From the NCBI GenBank assembly GCA_900074885.1, contig FJUW01000038.1, positions 1 through 64,000 of the forward strand: 64,000 nucleotides of DNA. Direction: 5' to 3'. Every line of letters starts with the position of its first letter. The first letter of the stretch is position 1. The stretch is from Rhynchosporium graminicola. Its lineage: Eukaryota > Ascomycota > Leotiomycetes > Helotiales > Ploettnerulaceae. The notes beneath the pieces are model-generated. The model saw only the letters and a program-made list of their open reading frames with translations. It was not told the origin of the DNA and ran no database searches. Positions 46,500 through 58,037 of the stretch are shown here, piece by piece. The translations under genes and the position numbers were made by a program.

Positions 46500-49400
46500 C
46501 CCGAGAAACAACAAAGAAGGTGAGTCGATGAGATATCAGCAGATAGTGAAGCAGATTTCAGATGAAAAAGCCGCAATAACGAAAGGTAAGGAAGAAATAA
46601 ATTGCAAACTCGAGGGCGATTTGGAGAAGAGGGAGACCCTGTGGTTATATCATGTCGGTTGGAGCTCAGCACGTTGGAAAAAAATAAAGTCCTAGCTTCA
46701 GATCCCGGGAAGTTTTGACTCAGGAGGTTCCTTTTTCTCTCCGCCCCCAGGCCATGTACGATTGGTTCAGGTCGTCTGCTCAGATTTATGGGTGCATCTT
46801 GGCCGTTTGAGAAACCTCTGAAGGGTATGAAGTATGTTGTTGCACGTACGCCTAATTCCATTTCTGGCATGGTTGCCGCATGATGGGGCTTCTTTCTCAC
46901 TCGCTCGCTCATCTTGCTGTCGAGAGTTGGATGGAGACTCGTCCGGAAGCATAATTGGATGGCAAGTGCAAGCCTAGATCGAGGATGTGATGCTGTCGTC
47001 CGTAATCGCTTACTTAGTAATCGGGATCAAAATACATGAGTGGATCCCGACTATACACAGTACAAGGTTCGAGCGCGGTTGAAGCTCCATAAAACGGCTC
47101 GGGCCACTGGAGGAGAGAGAGACTTCCCCGTTCTAGTACGGGGCGGGCGTATCTCGAGGGAGAGAGAATATGATTGATTGCAGTGAGATATAAATAGAGA
47201 CGATGTGTGTAATCGAAGTCTCTATTCTGTAATATGATCATTGCAAACGCAGATTCTTCCTTGAGGAGTTGTTGTTGTTATTAGGATGAAAGAGTTATAT
47301 ATAGTACCGAAGTCCCGAAGACTGACTTCTCGCGTCGTGAGACTTTCCGAATTACTCCGCAAAAAGCCCTTTTGGCCTGCCTGCCTACTGTAGAGAGAGT
47401 ACTTTAAGGGAGGCGTTCAATAGCGGCGGGAGCTGACCTCTAGCCTCCGACGAAGGCTCGAGCGTAACCCGATAGAGTCAAGCGCGGTCCTCGTTAGCGG
47501 ACTGACAGAAACGAATCGAGATTCGAGATTCGAGATTCGGGACTGGCTGACTGGCTTGGCTGGCTGGCTCTTCAAAGCGATTCAGGGGAAAGAAGGAAGG
47601 AAGCGCACGGACAAGTCTCGAGGTTGTTTCAACTCCTCGACTGCACTTCCCCTGCGTTGACGAGTACTGGGAGTACTGGGCTCAAGCGGTGAATCGCCAG
47701 TGATCAATTGCACACGCCGACGGATGGAGGATGTTGTCGAATCGAATATTGTCTACTCGAGACAGAAAAGAAGGCACATCAATTCCCATTTGCGCAGAAG
47801 AAAGGGGAAGGAAGCTTCATGCCCTTGGATGATCATCGCGGATGGAAGGCGATCTCACTCCCCTAGACCGCACCAGGTATCAGGTCTAGAAGCACTTGCG
47901 GATAGAACGAGAGATTGGTGTATTTTGTAGGGATATGTATTGTCAATTTACGGAGAAGGTTGGGAACTTGTTGCAATTTGACAGTCAGACTAATGAAAAT
48001 CCGACCGTGTATTCAAATGCTTGACTATCAGCATAATTTGGTCTAATCTGATTAGGCACAATCATATGACTCTTTTTGTCGATGAAAACTTGCCTCTGAA
48101 AATATATGAATATTTAAGTAGATCTCTAAGCAGTATCCAGTCATGCTCGTTTAGATAACATATCTTCATGCTGCAAGTGAACATCACCTAGAAATAGGTA
48201 ACCAAGACTCCGTAATTCTTTGACTATACCTGAGTATCTTGCTACATGCACTTATATAGTATCAAATGATCTCACATTTCCTAGAAGATATAGAAGTTAT
48301 GAGTTTCTAGCATTTGGTCGAGCTACCCTAGGCAGGTAAACCTTGAGAAAGTACAAATTATTCGTGCCGTGGATTCCTAACAGCCCTTCGTTCGGTGGTA
48401 CTGTTCGGGTCTTGGGGGAGCGGTGAGCCTGCCTAGACATATTCATATACTAGCAAACAAGCGTTTAAGGCACAAATCGCCAGCAGCACACGCAATATGA
48501 CTATCTGTTCTGACTGAAATATCGATCCCTAAACAACTCTCATCACGGAGACTCGCCCTGAAAGGGCTAGTGCGGTGAGCGTAGAAATACGAGATGTTAT
48601 GACAAGATATTCTGGGCCCTCGCAAGAGCATTGACAGGAAATTCATTCCAGAAAAGAAGAGACTGAGATGTACGAAGTTCTTAGACAAGGCGATTGGGGG
48701 AATCTGATGAAGCGAGAAAGACTCCAAGCACTTCCACGTCCCTTTTTGTCAGGGAAGGAGGAGATTGAGTCTGGTCACATGATTTCGCCCAAATGGTTGA
48801 GTGCAAGCTGACTAAGGACCAGGCACTCTGGTAAACATTATTTTTCGGAATTCCTGATCATCATTTGAATCACACTTTTGAAAATTCCCAAACAACACGG
48901 TATCAAAGTTTACGCGGGTTGATGTTCAACCCAGGTCTCCTCCCAATATCGGTCAGCTCATCACCATGCTGAATGCCAGCGATACGTCCATCGATTGCGG
49001 ACCAGTTTCCTTCCGCCTTCGCAGAGCTCAACACTGCACGGTTACTTCGTATACGAACTCTCTCGAAGCGGAGATACGGAACTCGACATCTTACATTCTC
49101 TCGTACAGAGTTCCTCAGCTTCAATCGGAACATTTTTCGATGTCCTGTTACTCTGTTGCTCCACTAAACTTTCAAAATGAGATCTCATTTTCGAACGATT
49201 TCTATCGAATTACGAGTCACGTTTGCTCCGCTTAGTCAGATGCCAATATTGTGCTTTCACATGCAATTTCACATTCCAACTATCTGGAATCCTTGTTCCC
49301 CCGCCACGCCAACCATCTCACTTCTCCGTCTTCCCCATGATCCCCCAGCCCAGTCAGCCTCTCTCCTACGCTTCTTATTCGATGGAACTTCAATTATCGC

Positions 49401-49730
49401 AGCAGGACCATATGCCGAGGTCGAAGTAACTGTATGATTTTGGTCATACGAGCTACGGACCACAAGCTTTGACTTCTCTACCACACGATTCAGCCTCGCC
49501 TACCATGACTTGAGTGATACCAACACTGTCATTTCTTACGTCCTCGATTGCATATGACACATTGGAATATCAGACTAGACACTGGGTAGACTCGTCGTTT
49601 TCTGTTGGCAAAGTTGTTGTTTGCTCAAGTGTGTTTTCTTTTGGGTTCATATGTGAATCGATCCTCTCTGTTCTTTGTTCTCTGCGAAGCATCTTGAGTT
49701 CTCGTTTGTACAAACATACCCCTTGTCAAG
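46500..49730. other. Intergenic interval without a supported gene
   Basis: Short frames exist on both strands (for example 46,436-46,912, 47,700-47,930, 48,443-48,727, 48,900-49,490) but they overlap one another and show no domain or splice consistency. The right half is the divergent upstream region of the plus-strand hydrolase. A small GATTC-GAGATTCGAG direct repeat occurs at 47,515-47,540. Confidence 0.6.
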
Positions 49731-51984
49731 ATGATAGGTAAGACATTTACAGATTCTGGAGAATTATTGCCTTACTAATCCCGGGATATAGACCATGTTT
49801 TGGGTCGGCCTTCAGTCCAGTTTAGAAAGATACAAGTCCTTGCGGTCGTTTCATTTTGGTCATTCTACCTCTTCCGGTACACCCTCAATCCGCTACCTCA
49901 ATATACTGAACTAATTATTTCGCAGAGGACACAAGCATGGCCCGCCAACACTACGAAAGGTATCGCGACGACTCTCTACCCTCCTCACACCATGGCAGAC
50001 TCTCGTCTTGACCCTTCTCTACCTGTATATTGCGCGGAATCTTGGGAAGCTACTTGGCCTCGAATGCCCCGAACCGCTGGCGAATCTCTACACACGATCC
50101 TACTTCAGAGCAACATGGGTCACAACGGCGATGGATGCGGGATTTTGGTCTGCGATGCGGATACGGCGGAAATGGTTGCGAGACTTTGCCAGTATTGTCT
50201 TTACTGGGTACTATCTCATCGCTGCAGAGCAGGCAGACGAGAAGGTCCGTAAGATCAGAGGGATGGTGACCGTAGATCATCTGCGGGTTAGTTGGAATAA
50301 AGGGACAACGCCGTATCTTGGTTTCTTGTCGAACTTGCTCCGACCAAGATTCATGAAATATCCACCTCGACAGATCAGGATACCGAGACCTCCACATTCG
50401 GATTATAGTGAGCCTGTCAAGGGATGGCTATTTTTTGACGGTCCTCTCTCGGCTTTGAAAAAGCATACGAAGCTGGTTCTGGATGTCCCTGGAGGAGGAT
50501 TTGTTGCTATGGATCCACGAACAAATGATGACAAGTTATTTGCTTGGGCTGGGAAGACTGGATTACCTGTGTTAAGTTTGGACTATAAGAAAGCACCTGA
50601 GTTTCCATACCCGTATGCATTGAACGAATGCTTCGACGTATACAGCACGATTATGGCCAGTCGAGGGAAATGTTTGGGATTTTCTGGAGAAGTCATGCCG
50701 AAAATTGTAATCACAGGAGACAGTGCTGGTGGAAATTTAGCAACCGGTCTCACCATTATGATTATCGAGGCCAGATCTCACACACGCCAGCTTTTAGGAC
50801 AGCAACCACTTCCGATTCCCGATGGCCTCGTGTTGATTTATCCCGGCTTGGATATGAATATCGGTAACTGGATGTCAGACGAGCAGATGTCGTTGATAAA
50901 GGACAGAAGGATGAGGAAGACTAACAAAACTTTCATCCGTCAGAAGAGCATGCAGTACACGATGGCAGCAGGAACTCCTCATCATTCAGAAGACGAGGAT
51001 GTAACATCGCCTAAACTTACCTCACCACCTTTGGCCTCAGGCCCTGCACCTGTATCCATCACTCTACCATCTCCTCAATTTTCTAGCGCGGCGCCTTCGC
51101 TCCTCTCACCACCAGTAAGCCGAAAACAGCCTGCTTCTGAGCAATCACGTTCTCACCATCCCGAACCCTTGAAAACACGACTTGCAATGTCAAGCATGAT
51201 ATCTTATTTCAACGACCGAATCCTCTCTCCCGAAATGATGCGCGCAATGATAATCCTGTACATCGGCCCTCACAACCGGCCCGACTTCTCTCAGGACTAT
51301 CTCCTTTCACCCATCCTTGCACCTGACTCGGTCCTCTCTGAGTTTCCCAAAACATATTTCCTGACCGGCGAGCGGGACCCGCTTGTAGACGATACTGTTA
51401 TATTCGCCGGTCGTATACGCCGCGCTAAAGCGGAAAAATATACGAAGGACCAAGCGTCAGACATACGCATGCATAAAGAATTTGATGATAGGGATTTTGT
51501 GGAAGTTGCTCTCATTCCAGGTATCTCTCATGGCTTTTTGCAGTTCGTGGGTGTGTTTCCAGAGGGATGGAAACACATCCATCGTTGCTCTAGCTGGATA
51601 GAGCAGATCTTCGCTACGTCAGAGGAGAGGGAATTACGTGGTGGAACTGTAACACCGGGTGGGTACAGGAGTTCCGGGAGTGCGCATCACCAAAGACGGA
51701 AGACGGCAGAGAGTTCGGGAGATGAGGATGTGGGCCTTGAGATGAGTAGGTCGAAGGGGAAAGGAAAGCAGGTTCTTAGAAAAGAGGATGAGAGGAGAAA
51801 GAAAGAGATTTTGCTCAGAGAGCAACTTAAAGAGAGATCTGACAAGAGGACGAAGGAGAAAAGTGGGTTGGGCTTGGAGAGAAGGAAGAGTATGGTTAGT
51901 TTGGCTAGCAGTGATGATTTATTGGGGAGGAGGATGTTGGGTCTTGCAGGACCGTTGACGGGGATGGGACAACAGGCTGATTAA
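49731..51984 (+). CDS. Alpha/beta hydrolase of the hormone-sensitive-lipase type, 716 aa
   Basis: Exons 49,731-49,737 (7 nt), 49,792-49,876, 49,926-51,984. Introns are 54 bp (GTAAGA...ATATAG, branch TTACTAATC) and 49 bp (GTACAC...CGCAG, branch AACTAATT). Near residue 16 an anchor-like segment (VLAVVSFWSFYLF) is followed by a conserved fungal region (PEPLANLYTRSYFRATWVTT, TGYYLIAAEQADEKVRK). The hydrolase core shows LDVPGGGFVAMDPR (oxyanion loop, HGGG in relatives), LSLDYKKAPE, GDSAGGNLATG (nucleophile Ser), ERDPLVDD (Asp) and GISHGF (His). A low-complexity insertion lies at about 51,000-51,180 and a long basic tail at the end. Probable membrane-anchored lipase or esterase. Confidence 0.88.
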
Positions 51985-52399
51985 GATGGCTGGTTTGGTG
52001 GGATAACAGGGCGTTCGAGCGAATCGATACATGCAATTTCAAATGAAGAAACAAGAAATCATCTGCAAACAAGAATTGGTTTTTCCTAAAGGACCGTCCG
52101 ATGTGAACGTTACAGCGATCATGTCGTACAGAAGTAGGGCAACTAAGCAGGTACCCGAGATTCAAATCCTACGTTGAATTGATCTTGGTCTTGCAGTTGC
52201 ACGTCAGGAGCGAGTGGGTGGGTGAATAATGGCGTTTCTTATCCTTGAGGGTTCGTTGCTGTTCTCTCTATTGCTATTCATCATAGCTTGCTTCTTTTAA
52301 CCATCATATCTTCCAGCATCCATCTATCCATCCATCCATCCATCCATTCATCCCTCCCTTTACACTACAGCATACCGAAATCCCATATATAATAAATAT

Positions 52400-52550
52400 A
52401 TCCAATTCTCAATATATCCAATTCTTAATTCTTAATTCTCAATTCTCAATTCTCAATTCTCAGTTTTCAGTTTCAAATTTCTAGTTTCTGATTTCTAGTT
52501 TCTAATTTCTAGTTTCTAATTTCTAGTTTCTAACTTCTAGTTTCTAATCT
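52400..52550. repeat. Compound minisatellite (8-bp AATTCTCA and 14-bp TTCTAGTTTCTAAT units)
   Basis: The left part repeats AATTCTCA or AATTCTTA, and the right part repeats TTCTAGTTTCTAAT with single-base variants. The two unit types blend through CAGTTTTCAGTTTC. Confidence 0.85.
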
Positions 52551-52912
52551 GCTGTCGTTTAACGCTGGGGCAGATACTCTCGAGCGAGATGTAGATTTGT
52601 GACATGCCTGCTTGTGCTTGCTTGTGCTTGCTTGTGCTCTTTTTGTGTGATATAGTGCGGTGAGGCGAGGTGTTGTTTGTACTACGTACGGATGGACGGA
52701 TGCTGTGGAATTTTGGGGTCTGGATTGGGTTATCAATGTTGGTGCTGTTGTTGATGTATACTGTACACTAGGTGAGACGTGATTGATGGGTGGATGACAC
52801 TTGGGAAGAAAGATAGATATACAATGTATATCTACCCGATATCCTCCTCTGTTGCTCTTTCTTCCCTCATTTTCCTCAAGAAGGTTTTGGATCTATAATT
52901 TTTCAAAGTCTT

Positions 52913-53040
52913 ACTCCCCTCCCTCCCTCCCTCCTCTCTACGATACATCTAGCCCCAGAACTCCCTCTATCACCGAATTTACCTTCCCCTTCCCTATCAC
53001 CACACACACCCACCACCCCCTTCCCCTCCACCCCAAACCC
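52913..53040 (+). promoter_or_regulatory. CT-rich upstream tract of the secreted-protein gene
   Basis: Runs such as CTCCCTCCCTCC and ACCCACCACCCCCTTCCCC fill the ~130 bases before the start codon. Fungal genes with strong expression often have such pyrimidine tracts near the start of transcription. Confidence 0.35.
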
Positions 53041-53044
53041 GAAA

Positions 53045-53699
53045 ATGCATCTCCTCCTCCTGCTCCTCTCCCTCACAACCACCACACAAGCATGGAATTG
53101 CGCGAAAACAAAACATACGCGTTATCTACCTGCTTGCTGCGATGAAGTAGAGGAACCAGTTGAGAAGGATGGGAAGTTTGGTGGTGTGGATTGTGAGTTG
53201 TTGTTACATTTTTTTCTTCTTTATCCACTGCGTTTTTATTGGTGCCGTGGGATTCTGGATATTTTGGGTGTGTGGTGGGGGTGGTGCGGGAGATTTATGG
53301 GAGGATGGAGGTGGTGGGAGGGAGGTTTTATCAGGAAGAAATATTTGGTGTTTGATAGAAGTGGATAGAGACAGGGAGAGAGAGAGAGAGGATTGTGCTT
53401 AAGCGTACGAATTTGAGCTGTAGATACTAATCATGAAGAATTGACAGGCTACCAACCCTTTCCCGTCGTAGTAGGAAACGCGACTGTCAAGAATGAATAT
53501 ACATGCGTCTCTGACGGAATGGTGTTTGGCTCCCCGGGATGTTGTAAGGTTGATGATGTAAGTTTCCTCATATCGTCTGTCTTCGTTTGGCGGAAGTGTT
53601 TCCTATCAAGAGGTGGTGATTTTGCGTGCTTGTGCTGATCGTGTATGTGTGCGGTAGAAGAGAAAGAATTTATATACTTGTAAACCTGCTGTGGAATAA
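53045..53699 (+). CDS. Small secreted eight-cysteine, hydrophobin-like protein (99 aa)
   Basis: Three exons: 53,045-53,192, 53,448-53,557, 53,658-53,699. Intron 1 is 255 bp (GTGAGT...TTGACAG, branch TACTAAT), intron 2 is 100 bp (GTAAGT...GCGGTAG). A clear signal peptide (MHLLLLLLSLTTTTQA) is followed by cysteines at residues 19, 31, 32, 50, 69, 81, 82 and 94. The order C, CC, C, C, CC, C is that of hydrophobins, with gaps 11-17-18-11-11. Gaps are a little larger than in class II, and the sequence lacks features I would call diagnostic, so a cysteine-rich effector with the same spacing is the alternative. Likely secreted and disulfide-bonded. Confidence 0.72.
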
Positions 53700-54239
53700 A
53701 GTTCAGAGGAGAGGGAACTAGGTATTCGGTCATATGAGGACGAGGTAGTGAGAAGTGTTTGGATTGAATCTGGCGAGTCGGTACTGAGTGCGTGCGTTTG
53801 AGAGCGTCGATAGTATGCCGGAAGTCTGTAGGAATAAATGGTTATTTAATATGATTTGATGGAAGCGGATCAAAATAGTATTAATAAATCTCAGCATCTT
53901 CGTATCCTCGTTGCTTAGGCTCTTTTTGATCTCGGGATAGGTGAAACTTGGGTCGTATACTGCTGGTATCGTTGCTCAAAGCTAGCTAACTCTGCTAGTA
54001 TACTGTAGTGGGATTGAATATAACCTACAGCACCTGTTTCCAGTCATGCTTTACTTCAACATAAACTAAGATTCGCGTATCTGTGCGATTTGGGTGCTCT
54101 GGTGCTTGCTCTTAACACGCGTGTATGGTTCTAATACCAAAACCGCTGCTATATATGTAAAATTATTATATATGTAAGCCTTGTGCGTATTTTTCAATGC
54201 AGGCTCGCGTAGGGGTCCTTCGGTTGAACCTCCATTTGT
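53700..54239. other. Intergenic, nothing recognised
   Basis: AT-leaning sequence between convergent genes with no frame or repeat worth noting; probably the 3' untranslated parts of both neighbours. Confidence 0.6.
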
Positions 54240-54548
54240 TTAGTAGGCGGTATTTATGTCAGAAATAAGTGGTCGACTCTGGCGAAGCTGGTACCAAATC
54301 AAACAAATTCCAAAAGCCCTAAATAGTTTTCGTGACTTTGGAGTCTTTTCAAAGTCCCATCTGAATTTCGCGACATGACTATGATAACCAAATGAAGCTA
54401 TGAAATCCTTCCATGACCTCAATACTTTTCTATGCCGAGGGTTCTGGTCTGTTTTTATTGGCCAATTTTTGCTAGTATCGGTAGGCGGACAAGAGGGCTC
54501 ACTATGTACGTCTGAATTAATATTCGTGCGAACTGTATAATCCGTCAT
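54240..54548 (-). CDS. Possible small gene or 3' exon next to the HET gene (102 aa)
   Basis: ATG-started frame beginning 17 bp after the HET stop codon on the same strand. It is hydrophilic and basic, with KVLRSWKDFIASFGYH and RKLFRAFGICLIWYQL. No family recognised. It could be a missed final exon of the HET gene, a separate gene, or chance; I saw no splice pair that joins it to the HET frame. Confidence 0.25.
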   Translation of the reverse strand: MTDYTVRTNINSDVHSEPSCPPTDTSKNWPIKTDQNPRHRKVLRSWKDFIASFGYHSHVAKFRWDFEKTPKSRKLFRAFGICLIWYQLRQSRPLISDINTAY

Positions 54549-54564
54549 TTTATGTGCTTGCCCT

Positions 54565-56520
54565 TCAGTCTATGCAACAGATAGCTAAGCTACGTTCTGC
54601 TATCGAACGCATATTCTGATGCTCATCTTGCGGGAGGTGAAAAGGTGTGGGTTGGTGGTTTCCAGGAGGCTGAAACGTTCTGTTTGCTTCGGTACTGTAT
54701 CGGTCCCGTAGTAGCTGAGCGTAATTGCTGGCATCGATTTGCACCAGACTATGACATGGGCGTATCATCTGGCCACTGCCATTGTTTGTTAGTCCCGTAG
54801 ATTCAGCTCGCGAAGTGTCGTTAGTGAGAGGAAATAGACCTACAAGTTGTCGTAGAATGCCCAAGCCAGCAACAATACTTTCTAGACGAAAGTCGCCCTC
54901 AGCAGACACTTCGACTAGTCTAGCCCTCATTCCGTCGACATATCCCGGCCTGACTGCGAAGTTCAGCATGCGTCCTCCTTTGAGGGTAATGGACGTGCGA
55001 TCGCAATGGGCCTTCATATCAGGAGTCCTTGTTCTCCAAACCCCCTTCGATGATTCGATATCCTGGAGTGTCACATCGGGCACGATGTTGTAGTAGAACC
55101 CCTGATGGCCTAGACCAACGTATATTCCACATGCCGATTTCGCGGCATCGTATGTGAACAGCAAGGCAGTCCCTTTATTGGAAGTAGTTATGCCAGCTCC
55201 GATTCTAAGCTTTACATCCTCGTTTCCCAGTGTCCAATTGACTAGCCTTTCAGTTTTCGGAGTCAAGCCATAGTGATCAAGTTGAGGAAACGCTCTCCTC
55301 TGGAAGACGTGGATGTACTGGCTAGGAATCAATTGGCTGATGGGGGCAATCACGGTCTGTGTGACGTAGACTGTACGTTCGATGGCCGATTCTGTGACTT
55401 GCTTCGCATCAACCACTTCAAGAGCCTGTGTGAAGATTCGCTCATACACGCCATCGCTCAGCAGGTTTAGGTGGATCCCAAGAAAGCCATTATCATGAGT
55501 GTTGAGCCAGAAATCATCTTTGGCGTTCTCAACCGTTGAACACTGAATGACGGCTAGGAAAGCTCCAGAGACGGAGTTTTTTGGCACCCAAGATAGCTGG
55601 GAGGTGAGAAACGGTAAGGTGATCTCTAGTCCTACATTCGTCATGGAGTACTTGGACTGGAATTTACTTATCCTTCGTACGATGTTATGGGCATCGTTGA
55701 AATATATTGGAGAAGAGGCCAGCAAGCCACGCCTTTGACCATATCCTGCAAGAGTATGGCCTGCGGCACGCTTCCACGCGAAAATGGACTGATCGTTAGT
55801 CTCCTTCAGAAGCTCCAGCTGCAGTCTCCTGAAAGCATTTCGACCTTCACCGTAAATCATAGGCATGTTGACACCGAACAAACCCATGAGACAATACGCC
55901 ATATCTTCTAGCCGTTCGGTTTTCCGAGCAGAAGCCCAGGCCATCTTTTGCGCTATGCTAAATTTGTGCTTGTACTTTTCAAAGTTTTCCAGTGCGCGCG
56001 GAGCGATGAGGGTGATACTGGCAATGACTTGTTCGAGACTGGACTTCATGCCGATTTCTTTCCAATCATCCCCGTAGAAAATCACGCTTTTTGGTGCGAG
56101 AAGCTCTTGTAATGTCCAACCTCTCGTGAACCACGAGCTCTGTCTGAATTTCGATGGTATCATTGAGGGGTCCTCATTGCTCGGTACATCGGATAAGTAC
56201 GCATAGCAGACTTCTGCGTCGCGGTAGTAATGAAACATCGAATTGATAGTTTCAGCGAGTTCAGAACTATTAGACTTATCGATGCAGCAGGTGTCTATCC
56301 AGACGTGTTCGAACCCAAACGATGCCGCGAGCTCGCAGCACTTTAAGACTTTCAGGTAGCCGAGCTTGGAAGTGAGCGACGCTGAAGGACTTTGCATTTC
56401 CTGCAGGGATATTTCATCTGCACCCCATCTGTGAGACAGGATCGCGTAGTGTGGTATCTCGGGGCGATCAAAACAAGGGAATGATTCAATCTGGAGTGTT
56501 TTGGTGTTGATTAGACGCAT
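54565..56520 (-). CDS. HET-domain protein, HET-E/Het-6 type (651 aa)
   Basis: Intronless. Start chosen at MRLINTKTLQIESF, the canonical opening of this subfamily, 16 codons inside the longest frame. The HET domain occupies about residues 20-180: YAILSHRWGADEISLQEM, KCCELAASFGFEHVWIDTCCID, INSMFHYYRDAEVCYAYLSD, WFTRGWTLQELLAP, IFYGDDW. The neighbouring conserved block ERLEDMAYCLMGLFGVNMP, MIYGEG follows. The C-terminal 350 residues have the beta-rich accessory region seen after such HET domains (CGIYVGLGHQGFYYNIVPD). No NACHT or WD repeats follow, unlike HET-E itself. Such proteins induce heterokaryon incompatibility or act in immunity-like responses. Confidence 0.9.
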   Translation of the reverse strand: MRLINTKTLQIESFPCFDRPEIPHYAILSHRWGADEISLQEMQSPSASLTSKLGYLKVLKCCELAASFGFEHVWIDTCCIDKSNSSELAETINSMFHYYRDAEVCYAYLSDVPSNEDPSMIPSKFRQSSWFTRGWTLQELLAPKSVIFYGDDWKEIGMKSSLEQVIASITLIAPRALENFEKYKHKFSIAQKMAWASARKTERLEDMAYCLMGLFGVNMPMIYGEGRNAFRRLQLELLKETNDQSIFAWKRAAGHTLAGYGQRRGLLASSPIYFNDAHNIVRRISKFQSKYSMTNVGLEITLPFLTSQLSWVPKNSVSGAFLAVIQCSTVENAKDDFWLNTHDNGFLGIHLNLLSDGVYERIFTQALEVVDAKQVTESAIERTVYVTQTVIAPISQLIPSQYIHVFQRRAFPQLDHYGLTPKTERLVNWTLGNEDVKLRIGAGITTSNKGTALLFTYDAAKSACGIYVGLGHQGFYYNIVPDVTLQDIESSKGVWRTRTPDMKAHCDRTSITLKGGRMLNFAVRPGYVDGMRARLVEVSAEGDFRLESIVAGLGILRQLVGLFPLTNDTSRAESTGLTNNGSGQMIRPCHSLVQIDASNYAQLLRDRYSTEANRTFQPPGNHQPTPFHLPQDEHQNMRSIAERSLAICCID

Positions 56521-56568
56521 CCTGCTGTTTTGGGCAGAGTCGATATGCGCCACGATATCGGGGACCAA

Positions 56569-57001
56569 TCACGTCTCTACTGAGCTTGAGGGAAATTGAA
56601 ACTGAATCTGAAGCAAAGGATGTAGTTACCAGCTGGTCGGTAAACAAAAACGGCTGACAGACTGAGACGCGTCCAAGGTTGGGGGGTATTTTCCTGCAGT
56701 TAGTAAGCACAAGAAGCAAAGCCCTGTGTCCGGTAAAGTACCATGCTCTCATGCACTTCAAATTTTTCGATTTTGAACTCGGGAAAATGACATCTCTGTT
56801 GACATGAATTAAGGTTCAAGCTTTGCCGAGACTCTGAATAGAGGCACGATGGTATAATGTTTCATACCGTACGGTGATAGCGCCATCATTACAGTCCATG
56901 ACAGCCTGTCTTGTTACTCGTGCTGCTGCTTCAATGAAGTAAATTCGAGTTTTCAGTCATGAAAACATTACAAACTGTACTTTGACTTCCAGAATAACCA
57001 T
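56569..57001. other. Intergenic, nothing recognised
   Basis: Upstream region of the HET gene and downstream region of the zinc-finger gene; no motif stands out. Confidence 0.6.
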
Positions 57002-57809
57002 CTAGTAATCGACACCATCAGCACAATGCCCGCACCATCCGCAATCCTTATCACATAACCCCCAGTCATAACCTCCAAGCACATCAATTGTATAGTCAGT
57101 ATTTTCAAATATCTCCATCGTCGGAGTCGAGGAATTTGCGGGCCCTAGACCCGTCCCAACAATCTTTGTCTTCTTCGACCTATTCGAATTTTTTGATTTT
57201 CTCAAATAATTCGATTTCTTGGGCTTTACACCCTCGGCGACAAATGGCATTCCCACGTCAGCTACCAATGATCTTGAAACATTATTACACGAATTTGTCG
57301 TTGAAAGTTTGAATGGCTCGCCGCCCTTAAAAGGAACGAACTTGTTATAATTAGCAGGCCGTTGCCTATTCTCTCATCTGTCGGCCTTACAAAGTGACCG
57401 GGCTCATCGTCTTGCAATGATAATCGCTGCACTAGTTTCTCAACCCATGGCATCAGCTCTGATTGCTGCGGGGTAGTCTTATGGCGGAGAGAACTCTGTA
57501 CGTGTTGGAGCATTGCATCGGAAGTACCGAAAGTCTTATTACAAGTACATAGGACAGTCTTTGGTTTCGTGGCAGACTTAATTATTGCTTTTGGAATTGA
57601 GAAGCAATACAAGCCATGGAGTTTCAAACCCTTTTGATATTAAAAAAGTCCAACATTCGATCGCGTAGTACGAAAAGTTCATTACGGATAACGTGTGACT
57701 GCTGCATGCAGAGTGAGGTGTCAGGCGAGAGGGGATGCTTGTTGGCGTAGCCATGCGCTGAGAAAGAGCTGTATTTCCGGAATTCGAACTCATAGATATC
57801 CATCATCAT
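57002..57809 (-). CDS. C2H2-type zinc-finger protein with Cys-rich tail (234 aa)
   Basis: Three exons: 57,809-57,630, 57,576-57,391, 57,340-57,002. Intron 1 is 53 bp (donor GTTTGA, weak), intron 2 is 50 bp (GTAAGG...ATAACAAG, branch GCTAATT); all three exons are in phase. Exon 2 holds a C2H2-like finger: CTCNKTFGTSDAMLQHVQSS then LRH (spacing C-x-C-x12-H-x6-H). A basic linker (KPKKSNYLRKSKNSNRSKK) suits nuclear import or nucleic-acid binding. The C terminus is WGLCDKDCGWCGHCADGVDY, five cysteines in 12 residues, which may bind a second metal. Role unknown. A further 5' exon cannot be excluded. Confidence 0.68.
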
Positions 57810-58037
57810 ATCCAGAAAAACTGCCACCAGAAGAGTAAGTTTTTAGACCTTTGGAATGATGCTATTGGTTTCATTTCTTTCCCCATATTCAATATCTTTG
57901 ATGGAGGTGTAACTTATGTTGATGGAGAAATGAAGATACCTGTTCTCACACCTAAGTAAATTCTAGGCTCTCGTAATTAATTTGGTGGTCGGAGATAGAG
58001 AATGACTTGGTGATTGAAGCTCATCGGTACCAAATTA

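Larger units (their letters stand above)
51985..53044. other. Repeat-bearing intergenic interval
   Basis: It holds ATCC tetranucleotides (52,320-52,350), the minisatellite listed separately, a TGCTTGTGCT repeat (about 52,610-52,638), and a CT-rich tract before the next gene. No frame of substance. Confidence 0.7.

Noticed and set aside
46436..46912. 158-codon minus-strand frame upstream of the bestrophin gene
   Set aside because: It overlaps the first exon in another frame and looks like transcribed leader; composition is not coding-like.
47700..49490. Scattered frames of 60-95 codons
   Set aside because: They overlap each other on both strands without domains, signal peptides or splice consistency.
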